A stretch of 64,000 nucleotides of DNA from assembly GCF_001017575.1 (NCBI RefSeq), contig NZ_CP011372.1:1240001-1304000 (forward strand). The letters are read 5' to 3'. Shown here one piece after another: positions 1 through 8,865 of this stretch. Below the pieces are notes generated by a model. The model worked only from the letters and a program-made list of their open reading frames with translations. It was not told the origin of the DNA and did not search any database. Positions within the stretch are counted from its first letter, which is position 1. Each line of letters starts with the position of its first letter. The position numbers and the translations under genes were made by a program. This stretch comes from Campylobacter lari (GTDB lineage: Bacteria > Campylobacterota > Campylobacteria > Campylobacterales > Campylobacteraceae).

Positions 1-363
1 TTTTATTTTTAAAAAAGAGTTGTATAAAAATACATTATTAGAAATTACCATATCATATTGGTTTGCTATTTTTTTACTTTAAAATCCCTAATTCTCTTTT
101 GAATACTTCTAAAATATAAACTTTTAAATATATTTTTAGAATTTCTGTATTTATATTTATCAAAATAACTTACACCAAAATCATAATAAAACAATACCTT
201 AATATCAGGATGAATAAAAAACATGATTTATTTTTATTTTCTTTATATACTTAAAATATGAACTTCAAGTCCATCTTCATAAAAAGCATTTGCCGTATTA
301 GAAGCTACTCTACCACCTCCACCTAGAACGACCTAAATCGTGTATTAATAATAAAATTTTCAT
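1..363 (-). pseudogene. Decayed LOS glycosyltransferase (GT4-like), 5' part
   Basis: On the minus strand a start ATG at 363 follows a good ribosome binding site (AGAGGA). Translation gives MKILLLIHDLGR, then continues one frame over as GGGGRVASNTANAFYEDG and EVHIL, then as HPDIKVLFYYDFGVSYFD, and near position 60 in a third frame as IANQYDMVISNNVFLYNS. Read together these make the N-terminal half of a GT-B type glycosyltransferase: the opening strand, a Gly-rich loop, and the region before the domain linker. Stops and frame changes break it several times, so it cannot make a full protein. The 3' part lies outside the window. It sits at the variable end of the LOS locus, where such decay is common. 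The frames were joined by eye. Confidence 0.7.
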
Positions 364-377
364 AATTTTCCTCTAGA

Positions 378-1316
378 TTACAGCTTTATATTTTTTTTAT
401 TTATAAATTTATAATATATATATTCAAAATATAACTTCATTTTTTGTATAAAATCTTTATCCTTGGAGTTTTTTATTTTTTCTTTGATAAGTTTATAATA
501 TTTACTACTTTGTCTTTTAAACAAAATAGTATGCTTAATATCATTAGGTATGAAATTAAACAATGAGTCAAACCATTCGTAGCATCTAACTATATTATAG
601 TTTTGTGGATAATTTCTTGAACACCACAAAAACATAATTTGGTCATCATCTACTATGTTAAACGATAAAAAACATTGCATGCATTCATACAAATTTTTTT
701 TAAAATTACTCCAAGCTCTACTACCCCCATATATTAAACCACCTATTAAAAATGGTTCCATGTTGTAATAAATTTCAGGAATAGTGTTTGCTTCTTGATC
801 TTTTATAGAAAAAAAGTTGATTTTATCATCTATTATATTTTCTTGTTTTTCAAGTAAAAAATTAAACTGCTCTTTGTTAATAAAAAAGCCATCTCCATGA
901 TTAAAACCAAAATCAAGCCACATTATATTTTCGCTTGTAAGATTTCTTTCTATTGCATCACAAACAAAAAACGGTTTTAAATACATAAGATAGCAATATA
1001 GCGGAGAAATACACTCTATATTGTTAGGATTTTTACGATGTAAAGTTTGATTATAATTCTTAAATGTTTCCTTGATTTTGTTTAAAGTTTGAAGATCAAA
1101 TTCATTTAATTCTTTTACAATAATTGTGGTTTTACCCTCTAAATAATATTGTTTTCTTTTTTCTAAAATCAATTCTTTCATATCTTCTGTAGTATAAATA
1201 ATTACATGATTTTTAAGCCCTGACCAAAAATCGAAATAAGATAAATACTGATCATTACTCCTTGTAGTTCTACCAATATTATAAAAAGCTGTAACAATAG
1301 TAATTTCATTTTGCAT
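378..1316 (-). CDS. WlaTC/HtrL (YibB)-family putative LOS glycosyltransferase
   Basis: Putative sugar transferase of the HtrL/YibB family, found in enterobacterial LPS loci and in Campylobacter LOS loci (WlaTC). The protein opens with EITIVTAFYNIGR, as is typical of the family, and has the acidic IMWLDFGFNHGDG and later DDDQIMFLW segments that probably bind metal and nucleotide sugar. I chose the start at 1316 (312 aa) because AAGGTG lies just upstream and the family motif begins there. An in-frame start at 1397 adds 27 hydrophobic residues and would overlap the divergent gene. No signal peptide is visible. The acceptor and donor sugars cannot be told from sequence. It shares a 57-base divergent upstream region with the next gene. 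Confidence 0.75.
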   Translation of the reverse strand: MQNEITIVTAFYNIGRTTRSNDQYLSYFDFWSGLKNHVIIYTTEDMKELILEKRKQYYLEGKTTIIVKELNEFDLQTLNKIKETFKNYNQTLHRKNPNNIECISPLYCYLMYLKPFFVCDAIERNLTSENIMWLDFGFNHGDGFFINKEQFNFLLEKQENIIDDKINFFSIKDQEANTIPEIYYNMEPFLIGGLIYGGSRAWSNFKKNLYECMQCFLSFNIVDDDQIMFLWCSRNYPQNYNIVRCYEWFDSLFNFIPNDIKHTILFKRQSSKYYKLIKEKIKNSKDKDFIQKMKLYFEYIYYKFINKKNIKL

Positions 1317-1373
1317 ATAATACACCTTAATTATTTTTGATATTATATCAAAAAAACTTTTTAGGAATTTATT

Positions 1374-2369
1374 ATGCAAATATATCAAAACAACCATTTG
1401 CTTTATAATAATCTAACAAAAAAATTAAGCTCATTTATACCCATTAAATCAACAAGAAGAAAATTAAGAAATCATATCCAATATAAGTTAGAACACCCTA
1501 AAGTAGCTAGTTATCTTTCAAAAAATTATGTCAATCCTTTTTTAGAAGGGAGAATTCCTCATTTTGATTTTGAAAAAAAACATCATTTTAAAAACGATAA
1601 AATTATTTGGCAATTTTGGTATCAAGGTAAAAATCAAGCTTCACATATGATACAACAATGTTTCAATTCAGTGCAAAATCAAATGAAAGATGACTACACA
1701 ATCATCATTTTAGATAAAGATAATATAAAAGATTACCTTGATTTTCCACCATTTGTTATAGAAAAATTAGAAAATAATTTTTTTGGAGAAAAAACTATAA
1801 CTTTTTTTTCAGATCTTTTAAGAGTATGTTTGCTTGCAACTTATGGTGGCATATGGTGTGATGCAAGTATATTTTTAAGCTCTAAAATTCCTAGTGAACT
1901 TTGCGATAAAGACTTTTTTACCTTTGAAAGATCAAAAATAAAACCTAGCAAAGAAAAATTGAAAAAATTTATTAAAAGTGGATATTTTTCTTATGGATAT
2001 TTTAATTGGAATGATGATTTTAAGGTTAAAATGCTAAATAGTTTTATAATCTCAAAATCTCATCATAAAAATATCCAAGCTATGAAAGACATACTTATAT
2101 ACTATTGGTCAAATGAGAAAAATTCTAATAACTTTTATTATTTTACTTTTCAAATTATCTTTGAACTTTTAAAAGAACATGGCTTTATAAATGATACTTA
2201 TAAAAACATGAGCGATATAGAATGTCATTTATTGCAATTTAGCGCCAAAGAAAAATTTAATTCAACTCTTTGGGAAGAAATTCAAAAACAAAGTTTTTTA
2301 CACAAACTCACGCATTTTAAATCTATAAAAAAAGATTCAATGATAGATAAAATCATCTTGCAAAGTTGA
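1374..2369 (+). CDS. Capsular polysaccharide synthesis-type glycosyltransferase
   Basis: 331 aa. The core FFSDLLRVCLLATYGGIWCDAS is split here as FFSDLLRVCLL and ATYGGIWCDAS, the DXD-like signature of the Caps_synth/Gly_transf_sug family, in which the Asp residues hold a divalent metal and the nucleotide sugar. IIWQFWYQG near residue 80 is the usual opening of the catalytic domain, preceded by about 75 basic, less conserved residues. It is the only plus-strand gene among minus-strand LOS genes and is convergent with the next GT2 gene, the two stops being 2 bases apart. That orientation and its accessory character suggest later insertion. A role in adding an outer LOS sugar is inference. Confidence 0.75.
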   Translation: MQIYQNNHLLYNNLTKKLSSFIPIKSTRRKLRNHIQYKLEHPKVASYLSKNYVNPFLEGRIPHFDFEKKHHFKNDKIIWQFWYQGKNQASHMIQQCFNSVQNQMKDDYTIIILDKDNIKDYLDFPPFVIEKLENNFFGEKTITFFSDLLRVCLLATYGGIWCDASIFLSSKIPSELCDKDFFTFERSKIKPSKEKLKKFIKSGYFSYGYFNWNDDFKVKMLNSFIISKSHHKNIQAMKDILIYYWSNEKNSNNFYYFTFQIIFELLKEHGFINDTYKNMSDIECHLLQFSAKEKFNSTLWEEIQKQSFLHKLTHFKSIKKDSMIDKIILQS

Positions 2370-2377
2370 TTTTATCT
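2345..2377. terminator. Bidirectional terminator-like hairpin
   Basis: AGATAAAATC (2345-2354) pairs perfectly with GATTTTATCT (2368-2377) across a 13-base loop. It overlaps both stop codons of a convergent gene pair, as expected for a shared terminator. Confidence 0.5.
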
Positions 2378-3526
2378 AAAAATACCTTTTATTTTTTGGC
2401 AAATTTTCCAAAGATCATAAGGGATTTTTGTCTGGATAAAAGGTTTGATTATAGGTAATTTTTCCTTTAAATTTAAAGGATCTTTTTTAAATTTTTTAAT
2501 CATCAAAGCCTTTTTTACATAAAAAGGCAAAAAAGCCTCTTTTATGGCTTGAGAATTTTCACTTTTTTGATCTTTAAAAAATTCTATCAACTCCAAAGCT
2601 GTTATCATCCTACTTGCTGCTTTTAAATAGTTTTTTGCCTCTTTAGCATTATCTCCAAAAAATTCATACAAGTCTTTAAAATACTCTGACACATTTGCCT
2701 TTGTAACTTTTTTATCATGATTTGATATACTATTTGCCCTCAAACGGCATAAGTACAATCTTTTTGGTAAAATATAGATACTATCAGCACTCGCAAACAA
2801 AACCATGCCAAAATGAATATCTTCATTGATGATTTTGTTGATAAATTTAAGTTTTAATTGTTTTAAAAATGAAAAATCTATCATACCACCCCAGCTAAAT
2901 GAGATATCCCTCGAACCTACTTTTATAGCTTGCTTAGCATAGTCTCTTGGAGTGATAGTGCATTCTTGAGTAAAATTAAATACATTCATTCTTGTTTTTT
3001 GACCCTTATCTTCTATACCATCATCATAAATACAAGCATGGTCAAACCATAATACATCTACATTTTGCATTCTCGCAACACACTCTTCTATGCAGTTTAA
3101 CTCCCAATAATTATCAGAATCTAAAAAGATAATATAATCAATCTTTGAAATTTCTAGCTTATCACTCGCTAAAGCATTTTTGTACTTATAAATTTTATAA
3201 ATATTTTGTGGATTATCGCCAATAATCTTAAAAACATTTAATTCATTTTCTTTTTCAATATATTGTGTTTCATATTCACCATAAAAATATTCTATACCTA
3301 CATTTCTTGCACTACTCAAACCACCATTTTTTTTATCAAAAAGAATAATTCTTTTATCTTTTAAAGTATATTCTTTTGCAATATTGAGTGAGTTTTCATC
3401 TGTACTGCCATCATTTACTAGTATGATTTCTAAATTAGTATAAGTTTGATTGATTACACTGTCTAAACATTCTTTTAAATATTTTTCTACATTGTATATG
3501 GGGATTACTACGCCTACTTTTTTCAT
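2372..3526 (-). CDS. GT2-family LOS glycosyltransferase (Cj1136/Cj1138-like)
   Basis: 384 aa, GT-A fold. The N-terminus GVVIPIYNVEKYLKECLDSV and LVNDGSTDENS form the nucleotide-sugar site, GGLSSARNVGI follows, and FLDSDNYW is the metal-binding DXD motif. An insert of about 50 residues (roughly 85-135) lies between the ARN motif and DXD. This length and layout match the Campylobacter LOS outer-core galactosyl- or glucosyltransferases near Cj1136-Cj1138. It lies 3 bases downstream of the lgtF-like gene in the same direction, so it is probably the last gene of the waaC-htrB-lgtF transcript. The sugar specificity is not readable from the sequence. Confidence 0.8.
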   Translation of the reverse strand: MKKVGVVIPIYNVEKYLKECLDSVINQTYTNLEIILVNDGSTDENSLNIAKEYTLKDKRIILFDKKNGGLSSARNVGIEYFYGEYETQYIEKENELNVFKIIGDNPQNIYKIYKYKNALASDKLEISKIDYIIFLDSDNYWELNCIEECVARMQNVDVLWFDHACIYDDGIEDKGQKTRMNVFNFTQECTITPRDYAKQAIKVGSRDISFSWGGMIDFSFLKQLKLKFINKIINEDIHFGMVLFASADSIYILPKRLYLCRLRANSISNHDKKVTKANVSEYFKDLYEFFGDNAKEAKNYLKAASRMITALELIEFFKDQKSENSQAIKEAFLPFYVKKALMIKKFKKDPLNLKEKLPIIKPFIQTKIPYDLWKICQKIKGIFR

Positions 3527-3529
3527 ACT

Positions 3530-5077
3530 TTATCTCCAAGTTGTTTTTTCATTTTTTATAGTTTCAAGATAAATTTGATGATTGATTTCAAGCATATTTT
3601 TGCTATTTTCTTCATGGTAAATATGATAAGCTAGGGCATTAAATTTAAGTCTTTTAAACACTCCATTATTAAATAAAAACCTAGCTACAAACTCGCTATC
3701 TTCCCTACCCCAGCCTATAAATTTTTCATTAAATCCCTCAATGGCTTCAAAATCACTTTTATAAAAACTCATATTGCAAGTTTTACTACCTTTAACAAGT
3801 TGTGATTTTTTAAAAAATTTCTTAGTTAACTTTGAAAATTTATATACACATTTAGCTAAAAAAATATTTCTTTGATTTTTAAAACCCTTTTTGTTAAATG
3901 CCAAACTAAAATCATTTTTGCTTAAAAGTTCTTTGCTTTCTTTTTCATTTAAAATAGCTCTTGAGCCTTGTAAAATAGTCTTTAAACTAGCAAATTTTAA
4001 GTGATCACCGATGAAGTTTTTCTCTAAAATCATATCCCCATCAATTAAGATAATATATTCGCTATTAGAAGCATTAATTGCCTTATTGCGACTTGCCGCA
4101 GCACGAAATCCCTCATCTTCTTGCCAAATATGCTCCAACTTACAAGGAAAATCTTTTTGATAAGCTTGTATAAGCTTAACTGTATCTTCCCTACTTCCAT
4201 CATCAGCTATTAAAACCTCATCTGGTAAAGGTTCTAAGTTTTTAACGCTATCAAGCACTAAAGCAAGCCTTTCTTTTTGATTATAGGTTGTGATGATTAA
4301 AGCACAAGTTTTTGGCTTTTGCTTTTTAAGTTCATATAATTTCATATATTTAAAAAAAGCTCCAAGTCCATTGCAAGTACTTATAATAAAGCCTTTATAA
4401 CCATAAAAAATCCCTTTTTTCAAAACATAATTTCTAAAAAAAGTCCAAATTCCTCTTAGCAATGCCTTGCAAACACTACTTTCTTTGTGTAAATTTTGCA
4501 AAGCCCAAAGCTTAGAGTATTTTTGAAGCTTATCTAACAAACTATCGATATCCTCAAAAGCAAAATGCCTCAAACCATTTTGCAACTTAATCTTTTTGCT
4601 ATCTTCATGTAAAATCAAACTCTCATGCACCAAATTTTCATTAAAACTTGTATGGGTTTTATTAAACACCCGCATTACATAATCAGGCCACCACCCACAA
4701 GCTTTAATCCACTCTCCATTGTATAAATTTTCTCTTGGCAAAGCTATGATATCTTCTTTATTAGGCTCGATTTTCCTTAGCTCTTGTAAAAATTCTTTCC
4801 TAGCAAGCTCATCTGCGTCAATATTAAAAATCCAATCATTACTAGCATAACTTATGGCTAAATTTTTCAAAGGTCCAAAACCTATAAATTTATGTTGATA
4901 AATCTTGATATTTTTATAGTTTTTACTAAACTCATAAGCAATTTTTAAAGTATCATCATTGCTATCATTTTCTATTAAAACTATCTCACCAAATTCTTGC
5001 AAAGACTCCAAACAAGCCTTTAAAGTTTTTTGAGCATTTTTAACAATCATTATCACACTAATTTGCTTTAAATCCAT
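3530..5077 (-). CDS. lgtF: Two-domain LOS beta-glucosyltransferase LgtF-like
   Basis: 515 aa with two GT-A domains. Domain 1 (about 1-250) starts ISVIMIVKNAQKTLKACLES and has WIFNIDADE as its DXD, similar to WaaE/KdtX enzymes. Domain 2 (about 255-515) starts ALIITTYNQKERLALVLDSV with IADDGSREDT and ILIDGDM, and ends with the GWGREDSEFVARF segment of galactosyltransferase-type domains. In C. jejuni the same-sized Cj1135 adds glucose to both inner-core heptoses, and the position after htrB is the same. It lies 8 bases downstream of htrB. Both domains keep their acidic motifs, so both could be active; that is inference. Confidence 0.88.
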   Translation of the reverse strand: MDLKQISVIMIVKNAQKTLKACLESLQEFGEIVLIENDSNDDTLKIAYEFSKNYKNIKIYQHKFIGFGPLKNLAISYASNDWIFNIDADELARKEFLQELRKIEPNKEDIIALPRENLYNGEWIKACGWWPDYVMRVFNKTHTSFNENLVHESLILHEDSKKIKLQNGLRHFAFEDIDSLLDKLQKYSKLWALQNLHKESSVCKALLRGIWTFFRNYVLKKGIFYGYKGFIISTCNGLGAFFKYMKLYELKKQKPKTCALIITTYNQKERLALVLDSVKNLEPLPDEVLIADDGSREDTVKLIQAYQKDFPCKLEHIWQEDEGFRAAASRNKAINASNSEYIILIDGDMILEKNFIGDHLKFASLKTILQGSRAILNEKESKELLSKNDFSLAFNKKGFKNQRNIFLAKCVYKFSKLTKKFFKKSQLVKGSKTCNMSFYKSDFEAIEGFNEKFIGWGREDSEFVARFLFNNGVFKRLKFNALAYHIYHEENSKNMLEINHQIYLETIKNEKTTWR

Positions 5078-5085
5078 TTTATATC

Positions 5086-5958
5086 CTATAAATACAACTC
5101 ATGATTGTATCTTTTAAATCTCTTATGAAAGAAAAAATACTCATCAGGTTTAATTTTAATCATCTCTTCACAACACTTTGCTTGATACTTAGTAAGCTCT
5201 TCTACACTTGCTTTACTTGCGTCTAAAGCCTTAAAAGTTTTTACAAAAAATTTCCCATCTTTTTGATACACAAAACAAGGTAAAATCATAGCATTTGTTT
5301 TTTTAGCAAGCACACTTGCACCTGCTATAAAATTTACTTCTTGGTTAAAATATTGTATTTTTACACTTTCACCATCTACCGCATCTTGATCGGTTAAAAT
5401 TCCAAGTGATCTACCTTCTTTTAAGGCTTTTAGCATTTTTTTAAGCCCGCCTTTTTTTTCTATAAGTTCTATGTTAAACTGCGTGCGATTTTTACTTAAA
5501 ATTTTATCCATTATCACACTATCAAGCGCTCTTCCAACTATGGAAATTCCTTGAAATTTAGCTCCAAAAGATAAAGCCAAAAGTTCCCAGTTACCATAAT
5601 GAGCCGTAGTTACGATCAAGGGTCTTTTACTTTGCATTATATTTAAAATTTGCTCCTCATCATCAAAGCAAATTTTATTGATGATTTCTTCTTTGCTTGC
5701 ATTTTGATTTTTGATAAAATCAATCCCAAATTTAGCAAAATTTTTATAAATATTAAGACTAGTTTCATCGCGCCATTTTTGATCTTTTTCAGGAAAGCAA
5801 ATTTTTAAGTTTGTGTCAATGATTTTACGGTGCTTATGATTTAACTTATAAGTGATTAAAGCAACCAAATTTACAAAAGAGCTTAAAAGTTTTGAAGGTA
5901 AAATCTTCACAAGAACTTTTAACATGTAAAAAAGGCTTAGATATACATAATTTATCAT
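5086..5958 (-). CDS. htrB: Lipid A biosynthesis lauroyl acyltransferase (HtrB/LpxL family)
   Basis: 290 aa, LpxL/HtrB family, which moves an acyl chain from acyl-ACP to a primary acyl chain of lipid A at the inner membrane. One hydrophobic N-terminal segment should anchor it. The catalytic HX4D/E motif appears as TTAHYGNWE, followed by GRALDSVIMDK and the LTDQDAVDGESVKIQYF segment typical of the family. Its ATG overlaps the stop of waaC by 4 bases, so the two are probably translationally coupled. It corresponds to Cj1134 in C. jejuni, where it lies between waaC and lgtF as here. Confidence 0.92.
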   Translation of the reverse strand: MINYVYLSLFYMLKVLVKILPSKLLSSFVNLVALITYKLNHKHRKIIDTNLKICFPEKDQKWRDETSLNIYKNFAKFGIDFIKNQNASKEEIINKICFDDEEQILNIMQSKRPLIVTTAHYGNWELLALSFGAKFQGISIVGRALDSVIMDKILSKNRTQFNIELIEKKGGLKKMLKALKEGRSLGILTDQDAVDGESVKIQYFNQEVNFIAGASVLAKKTNAMILPCFVYQKDGKFFVKTFKALDASKASVEELTKYQAKCCEEMIKIKPDEYFFFHKRFKRYNHELYL

Positions 5959-6974
5959 TTTTCTAAAAGCTCACAAGCTAGTTTAAAAATATCTTTTTCA
6001 TCGATATTTTGTATGCAAAAATCACTTTTATCTATATGTTTTGAATGCAGTATTTTTTTACCTGCATTGATTGTTTTATTGATATTTGTTTCATAAGCAT
6101 TTCTTTGACTAGGAGTAGCACCAAAAATCGTTATAGAAGGCTTGTTTAGTGCAAAGGCTAAATGAGTGGGCCCACTATCATTTCCGATAATCAAATCGCT
6201 TGCCTTAGTTAAAGCACAAAGCTCACTTAAGCTTAATTTTGGCGCAAGTTCTATTTTCAAATGCTTTAAATTTAAAACTATATCTTTAGCAAAATTAAAC
6301 TCATTAACATTGCCCCAACCAAGCATGATTTTTGCACTAGTAAAATACTCCAAAAGCATTCTACAAAGTAGTATCAAACGCTCTTTTGGGTAAATTTTAT
6401 TAGGCATAGATGAGCCTACATGTATGAGTATATTTGGCGCACTTTCACTTAAAGAAAGTCTTTGTTCTAAGCTTTCTTTTAACTCATCATCTACGCTAAA
6501 ACAACTTTGTTTTAACTCTATGTCACTATGATCAAAATGTTCATTTAACACATAAGCTACCAAAGAAAGATTACGCACGATAATATTTTCTTCATAATTA
6601 CACGCAAATTTATGCGTATAAAAATTACTCGCAAAACCCTCTTTGATACTTTCTTGATCAAAACCAAAAGTATTAGCACATAAAAATTTACTTACTAAAG
6701 CAGATTTAATCAAACCTTGCAAGTCAATCACAACATCATATTTATTTTGCCTAGCTTCAAAAAGCATAGCAAAAACTTCTTTGAATTTTCTATCTTTTAA
6801 AGGCAGGGCATATACCTCATTGATCATTGGATGATCTTGCAATAATCCTGCAAATCTTGCATCTGCAAACCAATCAATACTCGCCTTAGGATAATGCTTT
6901 TTAATAAATTGCAAAACAATTACCGCATGGATGATATCTCCAAGTGCGGATAACTTAACCAAACCTATTTTCAT
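5955..6974 (-). CDS. waaC: ADP-heptose:LPS heptosyltransferase I
   Basis: 339 aa, GT9 family, adds the first L-glycero-D-manno-heptose to Kdo on the cytoplasmic face. The start MKIGLVKLSALGDIIHAV is the classic GT9 N-terminus. VIDLQGLIKSAL and, in the C-terminal domain, LIIGNDSGPTHLAFAL and ITIFGATPSQRN form the ADP-heptose pocket. It is first in the minus-strand LOS operon and divergent from the exonuclease gene, with 66 bases between. Its ribosome binding site is weak. It corresponds to Cj1133, which stands at this same LOS/pgl boundary in C. jejuni. Confidence 0.93.
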   Translation of the reverse strand: MKIGLVKLSALGDIIHAVIVLQFIKKHYPKASIDWFADARFAGLLQDHPMINEVYALPLKDRKFKEVFAMLFEARQNKYDVVIDLQGLIKSALVSKFLCANTFGFDQESIKEGFASNFYTHKFACNYEENIIVRNLSLVAYVLNEHFDHSDIELKQSCFSVDDELKESLEQRLSLSESAPNILIHVGSSMPNKIYPKERLILLCRMLLEYFTSAKIMLGWGNVNEFNFAKDIVLNLKHLKIELAPKLSLSELCALTKASDLIIGNDSGPTHLAFALNKPSITIFGATPSQRNAYETNINKTINAGKKILHSKHIDKSDFCIQNIDEKDIFKLACELLEK

Positions 6975-7040
6975 ATGCTACTTTATTTTTAAATTTTCTG
7001 TTATGATTTTAACAAAGATTTTTTTAAAAAAAGGTTTATC

Positions 7041-7820
7041 ATGCAAGAATATATTTGCGTTTTTGATTGTGAGAGCATTCCTGATGTAGAATTGATAAAA
7101 CATCTTTATGGCTTTAATGGCGATGATTTAAGCATTAGCAAGCAAGCTTTAGAAAGACAAAAAGAAGAAAGCGGAAGTGAATTTTTACCCCTGCCTTTTC
7201 ATAAAGTTGTAAGCATTTGCGCAGTGATTGCAGATCAATTTGGAAATTTCATCAAAGTCAATAAAATCAAAGGCGACAACGAAAAACAAATGCTAGAAGA
7301 ATTTTTTAACTTCATAGACAAGCACCAACCCCGCCTTGTAAGTTTTAATGGCAAAAGCTATGACATGCCTTTGCTTGTTATAAGAGCATTAAAATACAAT
7401 ATCAACGCAAGTGCTTATTTAGATGCAAGCGATAAATGGAATAATTATAAAAGTAAATTTGTAGAAAATAAACATTGTGATTTATTAGAATCTTTAGGAA
7501 GTTTTGGCCAAAAAGGCTTAAGACTTGACACACTTTGTGCTATGGCAGGACTTCCTGGAAAGTATGATGTACATGGAAATGAAGTATTAGAACTTTTTTA
7601 TCAAAACAAATTAGAAAAAATTCACGAGTATTGCGAGAGTGATGTATTAAACACCTATATGTTATTTTTAAAATACGAACTCATCAAAGCTAATTTAACC
7701 CAAGAAGATTATCTTAATATTTTAGAAAATTTCAAAGAAGAGCTTTTGCAAAAACATAGTGATAAAAGCTATCAAAAGCCATTTTTAGAAGCCATAGAAA
7801 AAGAAAAGAGCAAGTTTTAA
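7041..7820 (+). CDS. PolB-like 3'-5' exonuclease domain protein (Cj1132 homologue)
   Basis: 259 aa with a DEDDy-type exonuclease fold related to the proofreading domain of family B polymerases. The three motifs are visible: Exo I YICVFDCESIPD (D and E), Exo II LVSFNGKSYDMPLL, and Exo III YCESDVLNTY with the Tyr-to-Asp pattern. There is no polymerase domain. This stand-alone protein is widespread in proteobacteria, and its substrate is not established as far as I know. It starts at 7041 after AGG, with a possible -10 TATGAT at 7002-7007. Between LOS and pgl loci it is a conserved spacer gene (Cj1132c) with no obvious link to glycans. Confidence 0.85.
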   Translation: MQEYICVFDCESIPDVELIKHLYGFNGDDLSISKQALERQKEESGSEFLPLPFHKVVSICAVIADQFGNFIKVNKIKGDNEKQMLEEFFNFIDKHQPRLVSFNGKSYDMPLLVIRALKYNINASAYLDASDKWNNYKSKFVENKHCDLLESLGSFGQKGLRLDTLCAMAGLPGKYDVHGNEVLELFYQNKLEKIHEYCESDVLNTYMLFLKYELIKANLTQEDYLNILENFKEELLQKHSDKSYQKPFLEAIEKEKSKF

Positions 7821-7878
7821 ATTAATTAAGAAAAGTATATTAAAATAACTATTATTAAATATCACAAAAAGGATAAAA

Positions 7879-8865
7879 ATGAAAATTTTAATCACCGGTG
7901 GCGCAGGATACATAGGCTCTCATACTTTAAAACAGTTTTTAGAAACAAATCATGAAATTTGTGTATTAGATAATCTTTCAAAAGGTAGTAAAAAAAGCTT
8001 AGATGAACTTTCTAAAATCAGACCTTTTAAATTTTTTGAGCAAGATTTAAGCGATTATGCTGGGATTAAAAAACTTTTTAAAGAAGAAAAATTTGATGCA
8101 ATTGTGCATTTTGCAGCAAGCATTGAAGTTCCTGAAAGCATGGAAAATCCTTTAAAATACTATATGAACAACACTGCAAACACAAGTAATCTAATCCAAA
8201 CTTGTCTAGAAACAGGTGTGAAAAAATTCATTTTTTCTTCAACCGCAGCGACTTATGGAGAGCCACAAACTCCTATCGTAGATGAACAAAGCCCATTAGC
8301 ACCGATCAATCCTTATGGACAAAGCAAACTTATGAGCGAAAAAGTCCTACAAGATGCTAATATGGCAAATCCTGAATTTAAATACTGCATTTTAAGATAC
8401 TTCAACGTAGCGGGTGCTTGCATGAGTTATCCTATAGGTCAACGCTATCCAAAAGCTACTTTGCTTATCAAGGTTGCTGCTGAAGTAGCCACAGGAAAAA
8501 GAGAAAAACTTTATATTTTTGGCGATGATTATAATACCAAAGATGGTACTTGTATTAGAGATTTTATCCATGTTGATGATATTTCAAGCGCACATTTAGC
8601 TGCTTTAGAATACTTAGAAAACAACGAAAGCAACATCTTCAACGTAGGATATGGACACGGTTTTAGCGTAAAAGAAGTGATCGAAACCATGAAAAAAGTA
8701 AGCGGGGTAGATTTTACAGTAGAACTTGCACCAAAAAGAGCCGGAGATCCTTCTGTGCTTATTTCAAATGCGGATAAAATCAAAACTCTAACTAACTGGA
8801 AACCAAAATATGATGATTTAGAACTAATCTGCAAAAGTGCTTATGAGTGGGAAAAACAGTGTTAA
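7879..8865 (+). CDS. gne: UDP-GlcNAc/Glc 4-epimerase
   Basis: 328 aa, extended SDR family. In C. jejuni the enzyme of identical length converts UDP-GlcNAc to UDP-GalNAc and UDP-Glc to UDP-Gal, feeding N-glycan, LOS and capsule. It has the NAD-binding [10 protein letters not shown] at the N-terminus, the catalytic [11 protein letters not shown] and YGQSK pair (YxxxK), and [14 protein letters not shown] lies 6 bases before the ATG. It is the first gene of the pgl operon, and a loose -10 (TAAAAT, 7842-7847) lies just upstream. Its last codons overlap the GTG start of pglK. Confidence 0.95.
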   Translation: MKILITGGAGYIGSHTLKQFLETNHEICVLDNLSKGSKKSLDELSKIRPFKFFEQDLSDYAGIKKLFKEEKFDAIVHFAASIEVPESMENPLKYYMNNTANTSNLIQTCLETGVKKFIFSSTAATYGEPQTPIVDEQSPLAPINPYGQSKLMSEKVLQDANMANPEFKYCILRYFNVAGACMSYPIGQRYPKATLLIKVAAEVATGKREKLYIFGDDYNTKDGTCIRDFIHVDDISSAHLAALEYLENNESNIFNVGYGHGFSVKEVIETMKKVSGVDFTVELAPKRAGDPSVLISNADKIKTLTNWKPKYDDLELICKSAYEWEKQC

